Positions 34,353-43,426 of a DNA stretch of 64,000 nt are shown here, piece after piece (the stretch's first letter is position 1; the number at the start of each line of letters is the position of its first letter). The stretch is from JADKIH01 sp964595205. GTDB taxonomy: Bacteria > Bacteroidota > Bacteroidia > AKYH767-A > 2013-40CM-41-45. Both the position numbers and the translations under genes were made by a program. The DNA is taken from contig CAZQOQ010000035.1 in NCBI GenBank assembly GCA_964595205.1, positions 124,001-188,000 of the forward strand, read 5' to 3'. Below the pieces are notes generated by a model, which was not told where the DNA came from, ran no database searches, and was given only the letters and a program-made list of their open reading frames with translations.

Positions 34353-35771
34353 TTATTTTTTATAGAAAAAATTAATCGAACTGCAGCTCTTTAGGTCTGA
34401 AGATAGTCTTATGATTCGTCTTTCCTTACCATCGTAAAATTCGATTACGGCAGTATTTGGAGGAGTCTTTCCAATGTTATTAGCAAACAGGATCAGGTAA
34501 TTATTCGTATTAGGAATGAAGTTAAGCTGTAACGGCTTCTTTTTCTTGGTAACACCATAATGATCAAGAATCCATTCTCCATTGAAGAACAGCGACATGG
34601 TATCGCCGTCGAGATATGAATTATCGTAAACACTGATGGTGAGAACAGATGTGGTTACCTCAAAGGTCTGATCCGATTTAACATTTCTTCCGGAGAGAAT
34701 TTTGGGTACATTTTTTTCGGTAACGACGACTTCCGGTTGTGCGACAGGCGGCCGGACAATTTCCTGTTTTTTAATTTCCTGCTGCACCATTTCCGGTTTG
34801 GCGATGACTGTGTCTTTGGGTGGTGGAGCATCGTCTTTTTTCCAAAGAATAATTTTCCTGTCGAGACTACCGGTATATATCAGGTCTTTCGTTTCTCCGA
34901 AGCAGGTTGACGTAACGGTAGCGGTATGAGAAAAAAGTTCCTGCAGGATTGACCTGTTCATGGGTTTCCAGATTCTGGCCCAGTTACCGATGTTCCCGCT
35001 GCTCATGAGAGAACCATCGCCGGAAAAACTCATTACGGTCGGATTTCCCGCCTTCAGGAAAAACAGCGGAGAGGGATTGATCTGACCAAACAGGTAATGC
35101 CAGAAATAAATTGTGCCATCCTTACTCCATGTAGCGAGCAGCGTGTCTTTCACGAGAGCGATCTTATCTATTTTTGAATTTCCCGTATTGAACTCCTGTC
35201 GTACCACATCGGTTCGCGTATTCATCACTTTCAAATAGCTGCCGCAGGAATAGATCAGCGAACTCCTGTCGCTCGTAATCACCGCATCTGTGATCGTATC
35301 CTTTTCATACATTATTTCCATCACCGGCTGTGTAAGATCCGATCGTGTTTTGAATAATTTCTTGTTACCGTTGAAATAAATGAAACCGTCTGCGATGGAG
35401 AACAAAACAAAACGAATCCCGGAATAATCCATGGAAAAGATGGACTGGATAATTTTCTCTTTTCCGAAATCATATATCTTGATCTCGCCGTCCTGTGTGG
35501 CAGAGATCAGTAATTTACCCGTTGAATTAAACTGAAGCTGCGTGATTTCAGCTTCATGAGCTTTCAGACTCTTTAAAAATTTCCCTGTTCTGAAGTCATG
35601 AAAGTACAGATAGCCTTTATTATCGCCCGCGATCAGGTATTTGTTTCCCGGATCATTAGTCATCACAGTGATACCACCCTCATGATTTTCGAAAACAGCA
35701 TAAGGCATATAATTCTGCGCAGACGTCCGGCTGACTAAGAGAAATAATATAATGAAAGTGAAATGTTTCAT
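34353..35771 (-). CDS. Exported WD40-repeat protein
   Basis: 472 aa with signal peptide (MKHFTFIILFLLVSRTSA). WD40-type blades are seen, such as LKAHEAEITQLQFNSTGKLL, SATQDGEIKIYDF and the later GSLDRKIILWKKDD. A Pro/Lys-rich linker (about 320-355) follows. The final 120 residues form a beta-rich domain (SVYDNSYLDGDTMSLFFNG, LILFANNIGKTPPNTAVIEF) that recurs behind propellers in this phylum. No T9SS signature, so it is probably periplasmic or outer-membrane associated. Function unknown. Confidence 0.8.
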   Translation of the reverse strand: MKHFTFIILFLLVSRTSAQNYMPYAVFENHEGGITVMTNDPGNKYLIAGDNKGYLYFHDFRTGKFLKSLKAHEAEITQLQFNSTGKLLISATQDGEIKIYDFGKEKIIQSIFSMDYSGIRFVLFSIADGFIYFNGNKKLFKTRSDLTQPVMEIMYEKDTITDAVITSDRSSLIYSCGSYLKVMNTRTDVVRQEFNTGNSKIDKIALVKDTLLATWSKDGTIYFWHYLFGQINPSPLFFLKAGNPTVMSFSGDGSLMSSGNIGNWARIWKPMNRSILQELFSHTATVTSTCFGETKDLIYTGSLDRKIILWKKDDAPPPKDTVIAKPEMVQQEIKKQEIVRPPVAQPEVVVTEKNVPKILSGRNVKSDQTFEVTTSVLTISVYDNSYLDGDTMSLFFNGEWILDHYGVTKKKKPLQLNFIPNTNNYLILFANNIGKTPPNTAVIEFYDGKERRIIRLSSDLKSCSSINFFYKK

Positions 35772-35846
35772 GAATACTGTTGTGCGAAATTACGCACGAA
35801 AGTTCCCTCAAAACCATTCACCGGCAGTACTTTTAAAATGCGATTG

Positions 35847-36230
35847 TTAAAAAAGTTTTAGAAGGGATACTCCGGCAATTGTCGCCAGTATTCCTAATAA
35901 GATACTTGCAAGTACATACACCAGGGTAAAGAACAACTGTCCTTCTCTAAGCATAACAAACGTCTCGACCGAGAAAGCAGAGAAGGTGGTGAAGCCGCCA
36001 CACAAGCCGGTTGCGAGGAAGAGCCGCCATTCCGGCGCCGAATTTGTCTTTTCGAAAAGACCGTAAAAGATACCGATCAGCAGGCAACCGAGCACATTTA
36101 CGACCAGTGTTCCGAGCGGAAAGATCGAAGGAATTTTATTGTGAACGAATAAGGAGAAAAAATACCTGAGGCAACTACCGATGAATCCACCGATACCGAT
36201 GATAAAGATTATTTTTAATTTATCACTCAT
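35847..36230 (-). CDS. crcB: Fluoride channel CrcB/FluC
   Basis: A 127 aa protein with four TM helices that exports fluoride as a dual-topology dimer. Signatures are GIGGFIGSCLRYF at the start, GTLVVNVLGCLLIG (the conserved Asn), and GLCGGFTTFSAFSVE (Phe/Thr/Ser pore residues). It begins 24 bp after the DUF3078 gene on the same strand, so there is no room for its own fluoride riboswitch. Confidence 0.94.
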   Translation of the reverse strand: MSDKLKIIFIIGIGGFIGSCLRYFFSLFVHNKIPSIFPLGTLVVNVLGCLLIGIFYGLFEKTNSAPEWRLFLATGLCGGFTTFSAFSVETFVMLREGQLFFTLVYVLASILLGILATIAGVSLLKLF

Positions 36231-36254
36231 TCAGTTGCTCAGAACAATTGAGAA

Positions 36255-37112
36255 TTAAAACTTATAGCCGAAACCAACACCAATGGTTTCCTTGAACTGT
36301 GTCTTCTCAATAACATTTGCATCATAAATTACCTGTGCGAAAATGTTTGCTGTTATGTATTTATTAATTTTCATGAGGAGTGTATTTTCCCAGTTCACGT
36401 CGACTTTTTTCGCATTGTCCTTATCCTCATCCGTATAGTTGTTAAACAACTCGAGTCGCGATGTGAAATTCACATTCTCCATGATGTCCTTTTTGAATTT
36501 CATATTCAGGTATGCACCAACCTCTGTACGCACACTTTCTCCGGGTTTAACGCCATAGGCACCTGCATCCGATAAATTATCATCATTTACAAATGTCCAT
36601 TTTGCAGTTACAGGTGAAAGCAAAACTTCGAAATAATCAACGGGTTTCCAGGTAAGACCCGGCGAAAGGGTAATATAAGCCGGCGCAAAGAATTTCGAGA
36701 CGATTACACTGTCGTTGGGATAGTTGAAGCCATCTGCAAACTGGCTCTTGAAATTAAATAAAATACCATACAGCCAGCGATCGCTGAATTTACGGCTGTA
36801 CTTTGATGTGAAGTCAATTTTATCGTCACTTTTTTTCAATGCATCGCTTCCGGTCTGAACCATTGAATAAGCAAGGTCGAGCGTATTCTGCCAGTCAACT
36901 TTTCCTTTTAAGTAATTAGCAAACAAGTTAAGCGTACTTGATAATGCAAGAGAGTTTTCGCCTCCCTGCGCCCAGTTTGAAAGACTTGCCTGGTTAAAAG
37001 TGATTCCGATGAATCCGCCTTTTTTCCAGGATGTATCCGGGGGAGTCGATTGAGAAAATAGTTTCAGACTAATTAATAATGAAAGTGATACGAGTAATGA
37101 TAATTTTTTCAT
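36255..37112 (-). CDS. DUF3078 outer-membrane-like protein
   Basis: 285 aa with signal peptide MKKLSLLVSLSLLISLKLFS. The DUF3078 hallmark WKKGGFIGITFNQASLSNWA is near the start, followed by QGGENSLAL. The rest alternates polar and hydrophobic residues as in beta-barrel strands and ends in aromatic FGYKF, like a barrel C-terminal signal. Probably an outer-membrane beta-barrel of unknown function, found widely in Bacteroidota. Likely co-transcribed with crcB. No fluoride riboswitch-like sequence was recognised in the 180 bp upstream. Confidence 0.85.
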   Translation of the reverse strand: MKKLSLLVSLSLLISLKLFSQSTPPDTSWKKGGFIGITFNQASLSNWAQGGENSLALSSTLNLFANYLKGKVDWQNTLDLAYSMVQTGSDALKKSDDKIDFTSKYSRKFSDRWLYGILFNFKSQFADGFNYPNDSVIVSKFFAPAYITLSPGLTWKPVDYFEVLLSPVTAKWTFVNDDNLSDAGAYGVKPGESVRTEVGAYLNMKFKKDIMENVNFTSRLELFNNYTDEDKDNAKKVDVNWENTLLMKINKYITANIFAQVIYDANVIEKTQFKETIGVGFGYKF

Positions 37113-37296
37113 GATAATTTAAATTGTTTTTGTTGAACCCGATAAATAAAATATGCCATTATATACTCAGGCAATAATAAGGTAAAGTTTTATATGTGCC
37201 AAGAACAGAAAAATTCGTTTTTAAAAGCTTCACAACCGAAATGAAAAGTATGTTCAAAGTTTTGTTAACCGGCCGTAAATGATGACTTTTGCAAAT

Positions 37297-39225
37297 ATGT
37301 TAACTGTAAACAATATATCTTTTGAATTCGGCGGAAGATATCTGTATAAAAATGCCACCTGGCAGATAAATCCCGGCGAAAAAATTGGTTTGGTGGGACT
37401 GAATGGCACCGGAAAATCAACGTTGCTGAGAATAATAAACGGCGAGTACCAGACGGAAGGCGGTGAAATCAGCAAGATTAAAAACCTGTCTATTGGATTT
37501 TTAAACCAGGACCTGTTAAGCTACACAAGCGACGAAACCATACTCGATGTAGCCATGCAGGCCTTCGAGGAAACGCTTCGTATTGAAAAAGAAATTCATG
37601 AGCTGCTCGAGAAAATGGAGCACGATCACAGTGAAGAGATTTTACATGCGCTACACGACAAGCAGGTGCTCTTTGATGCTGCAGATGGTTATAATTTACG
37701 GCCCCGGGCTGAAGAGCTTTTAGAGGGACTTGGATTTTCCACAGAAGACCTGTCCAAACCACTCAATCAGTTTTCAGGAGGATGGAGAATGCGTGTGATG
37801 CTAGCCAAGATGATGCTTCAGAATCCTGACCTGCTGTTGCTGGACGAGCCCACCAATCACCTGGATCTTCCGTCGATCAAATGGATTGAAACGTACCTGA
37901 AAGATTACAGGGGAACCGTTGTTATCGTTTCACACGATCGTTATTTCCTGGATAATGTTGTAACGAAAACCGCAGAGATCGCAAATCAGAAGATCACAAT
38001 CTATAACGGAAACTATTCTTTCTACCTGAAAGAGAAATCGGGAAGAGAGGAACTTCAGCGTTCGCAGTTCAAGAACCAGCAGAAATATATTAAAGAGCAG
38101 GAGAAACTTATCGACAGGTTCAGGGCAAAGGCTTCGAAGGCTACGATGGCACAGTCGAGGATAAAGATGCTCGACAGGCTCGACAAGATCGAGGATGTTG
38201 AATCGGGCGCACCGGAAATCAACATCAGGTTTCAGATCGATCAGCAGCCGGGGAAACTCGTCTCTCATCTCCACATTAAAGACAAAAGCTATGGCGACCT
38301 GAATATATTAAAGCATACAGAGACCAAAATAAACCGTGGTGATAAGATCGCTCTGATCGGAGCAAACGGCAGAGGTAAATCGACATTACTCAGAATGATC
38401 AACGGCTCCGAGCCTTTTGAAGGTAAGAGCGACATGACGCACAATGTGATTTCTTCTTTCTATGCCCAGCACCAGCTGGAGGCTTTGGGACTGAATAACG
38501 ACATACTCACCGAACTACTGCACTTTGCACCGGACAAGAAAGAAGTTGAACTGCGTGGGGTACTGGGCGCATTTCTTTTTACAGGTGATGACGTGTTCAA
38601 GAAAATCAAGGTTCTGTCAGGAGGAGAAAAATCCAGGGTCGCTTTGGCAAAAACCATTTTGAGTAAAGCAAATTTCCTTATCCTCGACGAGCCAACCAAC
38701 CATCTCGATATGCAATCGGTTGCCATCCTGATACAGGTGTTACAGGAATATGAGGGTACGTTTATCATCGTTTCCCACGACCGGTATTTCCTGTCGCAGG
38801 TTGCCAATAAGATCTGGTGGATAGAAAATCATCATGTGAAGGAATATCCTGGTCCATACGATGAGTACGAATATTCGATGGAACAGAAAAAGAATTCAGC
38901 AAAGGCGGAGCAGCGATCTCAGCAGCTTAAGGAAAAACAGGCAAAAGAGAAAAATAAAAAAGAAGCCCTTGCGAAGAACGACAACGATGAGTCAGTTAAA
39001 CAAAAGAAAAAACTGTCATCAAGGCTGAAGTCACTTGAAAGTGAAATGGAAACAGCCAGGATTGAAAAAGAGAAGCTGGAAACCCAACTATCTGACCCCG
39101 GGATATATTCGTATCCGGAAAAATTCAAGACTGCCCTTGAAAAATTTAACACACAGGAAACAAAACTGAAACAAATAACCAGGGAGTGGGAGGAGGTTTT
39201 TGAGAGTCTTTCGGCTTTGGGGTAA
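37297..39225 (+). CDS. ABC-F family ATPase (ribosome-associated, Uup/EttA-like)
   Basis: Two ABC domains without membrane parts. Domain 1 has Walker A GLNGTGKSTLL and signature QFSGGWRMRV, then LLLDEPTNHLD. Domain 2 has GANGRGKSTLL, LSGGEKSRVALAK and LILDEPTNHLDM. A linker helix (RFRAKASKATMAQSRIKMLD) joins them, and a charged coiled coil (about 540-642) ends the protein, as in Uup. ABC-F proteins act on stalled ribosomes. The start at 37297 (MLTVNNISFEFGG) is chosen over the ATG at 37279, because a TTTTGCAAAT promoter-like end lies between them. The stop codon is part of the repeat array that follows. Confidence 0.92.
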   Translation: MLTVNNISFEFGGRYLYKNATWQINPGEKIGLVGLNGTGKSTLLRIINGEYQTEGGEISKIKNLSIGFLNQDLLSYTSDETILDVAMQAFEETLRIEKEIHELLEKMEHDHSEEILHALHDKQVLFDAADGYNLRPRAEELLEGLGFSTEDLSKPLNQFSGGWRMRVMLAKMMLQNPDLLLLDEPTNHLDLPSIKWIETYLKDYRGTVVIVSHDRYFLDNVVTKTAEIANQKITIYNGNYSFYLKEKSGREELQRSQFKNQQKYIKEQEKLIDRFRAKASKATMAQSRIKMLDRLDKIEDVESGAPEINIRFQIDQQPGKLVSHLHIKDKSYGDLNILKHTETKINRGDKIALIGANGRGKSTLLRMINGSEPFEGKSDMTHNVISSFYAQHQLEALGLNNDILTELLHFAPDKKEVELRGVLGAFLFTGDDVFKKIKVLSGGEKSRVALAKTILSKANFLILDEPTNHLDMQSVAILIQVLQEYEGTFIIVSHDRYFLSQVANKIWWIENHHVKEYPGPYDEYEYSMEQKKNSAKAEQRSQQLKEKQAKEKNKKEALAKNDNDESVKQKKKLSSRLKSLESEMETARIEKEKLETQLSDPGIYSYPEKFKTALEKFNTQETKLKQITREWEEVFESLSALG

Positions 39226-39277
39226 TTCGTTGATTAGTTAATTCGTTGATTCGTTAATTCGTTAATTCGATAATTGG
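39223..39277 (+). repeat. Tandem 8-bp repeat array, reverse copy of that at 3966
   Basis: Units such as taattcgt, tgattcgt and tgattagt run in tandem for about 55 bp. They are the reverse complement of the units before bshB1. The first unit contains the TAA stop codon of the ABC-F gene. Confidence 0.85.
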
Positions 39278-39440
39278 TTTTATGGACTGTATCATCAGGT
39301 AGCCTGGGGTATAAATCAAACAGATTTTATAAATAATATGACTGAAGCCCATGTTAGAATGAACAATTCATCATATCGACCAATCAAAAACGGGAATTCT
39401 AGCGTCTAAATGAAGAGAGTTTACCGAATTAAAAGGCTCA

Positions 39441-39471
39441 TTGGTCAAATTATTATAAAAATATATATTTG
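39441..39471 (+). promoter_or_regulatory. Promoter of apaG
   Basis: TTG (39441-39443), 20 bp spacer, then TATATTTG (39464-39471) matches the -33/-7 pattern. A second TATATTTG follows at 39478-39485 and could be an alternative -7. The ATG is at 39505. Confidence 0.7.
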
Positions 39472-39504
39472 CTTTGATATATTTGATCACGCAAATATGG
39501 ATAA

Positions 39505-39891
39505 ATGATTACCCAGGTTACTTCAGGAATTAAAGTTAGTGTGGAGGTATTTTACCGTCCTGACCAAAGTAATATATTGCTCAGCCAGCATATATTCGCT
39601 TACCGTATTACAATTACAAATAACAGCGATTACTCAATCCGGTTGTCACGCAGGCATTGGTTCATTATTGATTCCAATTCTACAAACCGTGAAGTGGAAG
39701 GTGAAGGAGTAGTTGGTGAACAACCAATCATCGGCACCGGTGAAAGCTATCAGTACGTTTCGGGCTGTAACCTCGATTCGGAGGTGGGAAAAATGTATGG
39801 TACCTATCTCATGGAACGACTGATCGATAAAAAGCAATTTTACGTGAGAATACCGGAATTTCAAATGGTTGTTCCGTATAAGTTAAACTGA
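39505..39891 (+). CDS. apaG: ApaG domain protein (Co2+/Mg2+ efflux-linked)
   Basis: A 128 aa protein of the ApaG family, a fibronectin III-like beta fold with a nucleotide/pyrophosphate-binding Gly motif. Family marks are FAYRITITNNSDYSIRLSRR, HWFIIDSN, VEGEGVVGEQPIIGTGESY and MYGTYLM. ApaG is genetically linked to Co2+ resistance and Mg2+ efflux; the biochemical role is not settled. Single gene with its own promoter and a terminator at 39911. Confidence 0.94.
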   Translation: MITQVTSGIKVSVEVFYRPDQSNILLSQHIFAYRITITNNSDYSIRLSRRHWFIIDSNSTNREVEGEGVVGEQPIIGTGESYQYVSGCNLDSEVGKMYGTYLMERLIDKKQFYVRIPEFQMVVPYKLN

Positions 39892-39910
39892 TTTTCAATG
39901 AAAGATAAGT

Positions 39911-39942
39911 AAAGCCGCCTGTTTCCAGACGGCTTTTTTTTG
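39911..39942 (+). terminator. Rho-independent terminator behind apaG
   Basis: The stem aaagccgcctg / cagacggcttt with loop tttc and a T run lies 20 bp after the apaG stop. One C:A mismatch interrupts the stem, leaving a 7 bp G+C-rich part at the base. Confidence 0.85.
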
Positions 39943-40074
39943 TGAGTGTTGATAAATTAGGTTTTCCAAAATCCAGAAGTTATATTTGATATACAAGAAA
40001 TTGAGAATTTCAACTTCAGAAAGCCATTAAACCTTTTTGGATAATCAACGTCTTCTGCAAATACCACTATGCCC

Positions 40075-41772
40075 ATGAAACGACGAGAACTTTTTTCAGG
40101 AATGTCTCCTGCATCTCCAAAGCGCCAGAATTTTGATGCGGTTGCCCGCACCAATTCAGGATTGACTCCTTACTCGGGACCCTGGACAATTTCCGAGATC
40201 AAGCACTTGCTAAAAAGGACGATGTTCGGTGCAAAGCGGGACGACATCAATTTTTTCCTCACCATGAACGTGAGCGACACGGTTGATACGTTGCTTGAGT
40301 TGATGAATCATCCGCCGTATACTCCGCCATCACCACCTTTGAACAATTACAGCAATGTTGTAACAGATCCGCAATGTGCCGCAGGACAACCGTGGCCGGG
40401 AACGCCGGATACAAACAGCGGTGGTGTGTTCACTTATGCCTCACGAAGAAAAAGTCTAAAATCATGGTGGACCTCACAAATGATCAATCAGCCTCGCAGC
40501 CTGAGGGAGAAAATGACATTATTCTGGAGCAACCATTTCGTTGTTGAATTAGATACAGTACAGGTTTCGACCTATGTTTATAAATACAATGCCTTACTGC
40601 GTGAATTTGCCCTCGGTAATTTTAAAGAGTTCACCAAACAGATTACGCTGAACAGCGCCATGCTCAGGTATTTGAACGGCGACAGCAATACCGCCCTTGC
40701 ACCGAATGAAAACTATGGAAGGGAATTGCAGGAACTTTTTACAGTCGGTAAGGACGCGAATGGAAGTCCTCAGTACACAGAAGACGATGTGAAGGCCGCC
40801 GCACGGGCATTGACCGGATGGAGAAACGATCTCGTTGGCGGGACATCGGCAAACGGATATAATTCGTTGTTCCAGGCAAGCAGGCATGATACGAACGATA
40901 AGGTGTTTTCTTCGTGGTATAATAACGCCGTTATCACCGGACAAAGCGGAACGGCGGGCGCAAATGAAGTGGATGACCTGATGAATATTATTTTTCAGCG
41001 AACAGAAGTTGCCGAATTCATATGCCGGAAACTCTACCGCTGGTTTATTTACTATGAGATCGATGCGGCTACAGAATCGAATGTGATCCAACCGCTGGCT
41101 GCAATATTCAGATCAAACAATTACGAAATAGTACCGGTGCTCTCGGCATTATTTAAGAGTGAACATTTTTTCGATGTGCTGAATCGGGGTTGCCTGATCA
41201 AATCGCCGGTTGAATTTGATGTGGCATTGAGCAGGGAATTTGAAGTGATATTTCCTGATAACACCGACATCATTGCCCAATATGCGGGCTGGGATCGCAT
41301 CAGGAGCCAGGCTGCCTTGTATCAGCAGGACCTGGGCGATCCGCCGAATGTAGCCGGTTGGCCTGCGTACTACCAGGAGCCGTCATTTCATGAGATGTGG
41401 ATCAATTCAGACACGCTTCCAAAAAGAAATCAGTTTACTGACCGGATGGTAGCTAATGGATTTACGAATTCCGGACAGACGATACTGATAGATGTTGTGA
41501 GGTACACCGAAGGAATTTCCAATGCTTCTGATCCGGTTGCCCTCATAGACGAGGTGCTGATGTATCATTATGCCATCGATGGTACTCCCGGACTTAAGGC
41601 TTATCTGTTATCGATATTACTTTCGGGACAGTCTTCCAATTCATACTGGACGACAGCCTGGGATGATTATATCGGCGACCCGTCGAACACGACCTATCTT
41701 ATGATCGTAAAGTCGAGGTTGCAGTCATTTTATAAGTACATCATGGATTTGTCAGAATACCAACTCTCATAA
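40075..41772 (+). CDS. DUF1800 family protein
   Basis: A 565 aa protein of the DUF1800 family. Motifs include LKRTMFGAKRDDINFFL, LREKMTLFWSNHFVVE, NYGRELQELFTVG and YTEDDVKAAARALTGWR. The start MKRRELFSGMSP (ATG at 40075) has an RR pair, but no clear hydrophobic signal core follows. It is directly followed after 8 bp by a DUF1501 gene, the universal pairing of these families in Bacteroidota and Planctomycetes, so the two proteins very likely work together. The biochemical function is unknown. Confidence 0.9.
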   Translation: MKRRELFSGMSPASPKRQNFDAVARTNSGLTPYSGPWTISEIKHLLKRTMFGAKRDDINFFLTMNVSDTVDTLLELMNHPPYTPPSPPLNNYSNVVTDPQCAAGQPWPGTPDTNSGGVFTYASRRKSLKSWWTSQMINQPRSLREKMTLFWSNHFVVELDTVQVSTYVYKYNALLREFALGNFKEFTKQITLNSAMLRYLNGDSNTALAPNENYGRELQELFTVGKDANGSPQYTEDDVKAAARALTGWRNDLVGGTSANGYNSLFQASRHDTNDKVFSSWYNNAVITGQSGTAGANEVDDLMNIIFQRTEVAEFICRKLYRWFIYYEIDAATESNVIQPLAAIFRSNNYEIVPVLSALFKSEHFFDVLNRGCLIKSPVEFDVALSREFEVIFPDNTDIIAQYAGWDRIRSQAALYQQDLGDPPNVAGWPAYYQEPSFHEMWINSDTLPKRNQFTDRMVANGFTNSGQTILIDVVRYTEGISNASDPVALIDEVLMYHYAIDGTPGLKAYLLSILLSGQSSNSYWTTAWDDYIGDPSNTTYLMIVKSRLQSFYKYIMDLSEYQLS

Positions 41773-41780
41773 CCAGCCAC

Positions 41781-43367
41781 ATGAAAAGAAGAGACTTTTT
41801 CCGAAGAACCATTCCTGCAACATTATTACCCTCGCTTCTGAACGGATTTTCGTTCAGGGCCTTTGCCGGTTCACCATTTATGCAGGCATTGACAACCGCT
41901 TCGATCAACGATCATGTGCTGGTGCTCATTCAGCTGAATGGCGGAAACGATGGAATCAACACTGTAATCCCGCTTGATCAATATTCGAATCTTTCGCTGG
42001 CACGCCAAAATATTTTAATTCCAGATACGCAGGTGCTTCCATTAAACGGGTATACGGATACCGGTTTACATCCATCCATGACAGGCATGCAGCAGCTCTT
42101 CAACAATGGCAAGCTTCATATTGTGCGCGGAGTGGGTTATCCTTCACCTGATTTTTCCCATTTCCGTTCTACCGACATTTGGCTCACCGGTGCCGATTCC
42201 AACCAGGTGTTGTCTTCAGGCTGGGGAGGTAGATATCTGAATTATGAGTATCCGAATTTCCCAACCGGTTTTCCGAATGCAACGATGCCTGATCCTCTTG
42301 CCATACAAATAGGATCTACGGTTTCACTTGCTTTGCAGGGTCCAACAACCAGCATGGGTATGGCAATTTCCGATCCTACAAGTTTTTATAACCTGATTAA
42401 CGGTGTTCAGGATCCCGTGCCAAATACTAATGCAGGTAAGGAGCTTACCTACATCCGTACGGTGGCTCAACAGTCGTCTTTATATTCGTCGGTTATTCTT
42501 GCTGCAGCGAATAACATAACACAGCAGTCGCCATCATATCCTGCAACGGGAGTGAATGCATTGGCCGATCAGCTGAAGATCGTGGCGCGACTGATTGCGG
42601 GCGGACTCAAGACCAAGATTTACATGGTCAACCTCGGAGGTTTCGATACGCATTCTGCGCAGGTGGATACCACGCCTGTTACAGGAACGCATGCAGATCT
42701 GCTGAATAAATTATCTGTTGCCATCTCTGCATTTATGGATGACGTGACGTATCTGAATATTGAAGACCGTGTGCTGGGAATGACATTTTCGGAATTCGGC
42801 AGGAGGATAAAATCGAATTCAAGCGATGGAACGGATCATGGTGCGGCGGCTCCTTTGTTTGTTTTTGGGAAGGATGTTCAGAGCGGAATTCTCGGTACCA
42901 ACCCGGTGATACCTTCATCAGTTTCCGTGAACGATAACGTCCCGATGCAATATGATTTCCGTTCAGTGTATGCTTCGGTTCTGCAGGACTGGTTTTGTGT
43001 TCCTTCGCCGGAACTTTCCGGTATCTTGTTGCAGAATTTTCAGACGCTTCCAATCATTCAAAGCACAGCCTGCAGCGGGGTGGGCATTCACGAGCTGAAT
43101 AAATCAGCCGGCATCAATCTCATTAGCAATTATCCCAATCCGTTTGTCTCCAGTACGTATATTACATTCACCACAAACGGCGGACACACACTCGTTCAGG
43201 TGTTCGACAATGAAGGAAGAGTGATAAAGACGCTTGCCGATGCTGAATATGATGTTGGTACCTACAAGGTCTGGTTTGAGAATGAAAATTTCGGCCCGGG
43301 AGTTTATTATGCCCGTCTGCAGAACGGATCCGTTCAGCAGGTAAGGAATATGATGATTGTCCGGTAG
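41781..43367 (+). CDS. DUF1501 protein with Tat-like N-terminus and T9SS type A sorting domain
   Basis: 528 aa, DUF1501 (sulfatase/alkaline-phosphatase-like fold). The N-terminus MKRRDFFRRTIPATLLPSLL fits a twin-arginine signal (RRDFF). The core has LVLIQLNGGNDGINTVIPL, HFRSTDIW, NLGGFDTHSAQ and TFSEFGRRIKSNSSDGTDHG, the family's conserved Asp/His metal-site residues. The last 80 residues are a T9SS domain (LISNYPNPFVSSTYITF, then GVYYARLQNGS, ending NMMIVR). Both export signals in one protein suggest Tat transport followed by T9SS secretion. It pairs with DUF1800. Enzyme activity is unproven. Confidence 0.9.
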   Translation: MKRRDFFRRTIPATLLPSLLNGFSFRAFAGSPFMQALTTASINDHVLVLIQLNGGNDGINTVIPLDQYSNLSLARQNILIPDTQVLPLNGYTDTGLHPSMTGMQQLFNNGKLHIVRGVGYPSPDFSHFRSTDIWLTGADSNQVLSSGWGGRYLNYEYPNFPTGFPNATMPDPLAIQIGSTVSLALQGPTTSMGMAISDPTSFYNLINGVQDPVPNTNAGKELTYIRTVAQQSSLYSSVILAAANNITQQSPSYPATGVNALADQLKIVARLIAGGLKTKIYMVNLGGFDTHSAQVDTTPVTGTHADLLNKLSVAISAFMDDVTYLNIEDRVLGMTFSEFGRRIKSNSSDGTDHGAAAPLFVFGKDVQSGILGTNPVIPSSVSVNDNVPMQYDFRSVYASVLQDWFCVPSPELSGILLQNFQTLPIIQSTACSGVGIHELNKSAGINLISNYPNPFVSSTYITFTTNGGHTLVQVFDNEGRVIKTLADAEYDVGTYKVWFENENFGPGVYYARLQNGSVQQVRNMMIVR

Positions 43368-43426
43368 CGCTTTAATGCAGTGAAGCGGGTTTTGTTCTTT
43401 TGCAGGAGTAAGTTACTTTTACCGCC

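Noticed and set aside
37113..37296. Fluoride riboswitch upstream of the DUF3078-crcB unit
   Set aside because: I could not find the conserved pseudoknot-forming sequence pattern; the region is AT-rich without the GGNGAUGG-like core.
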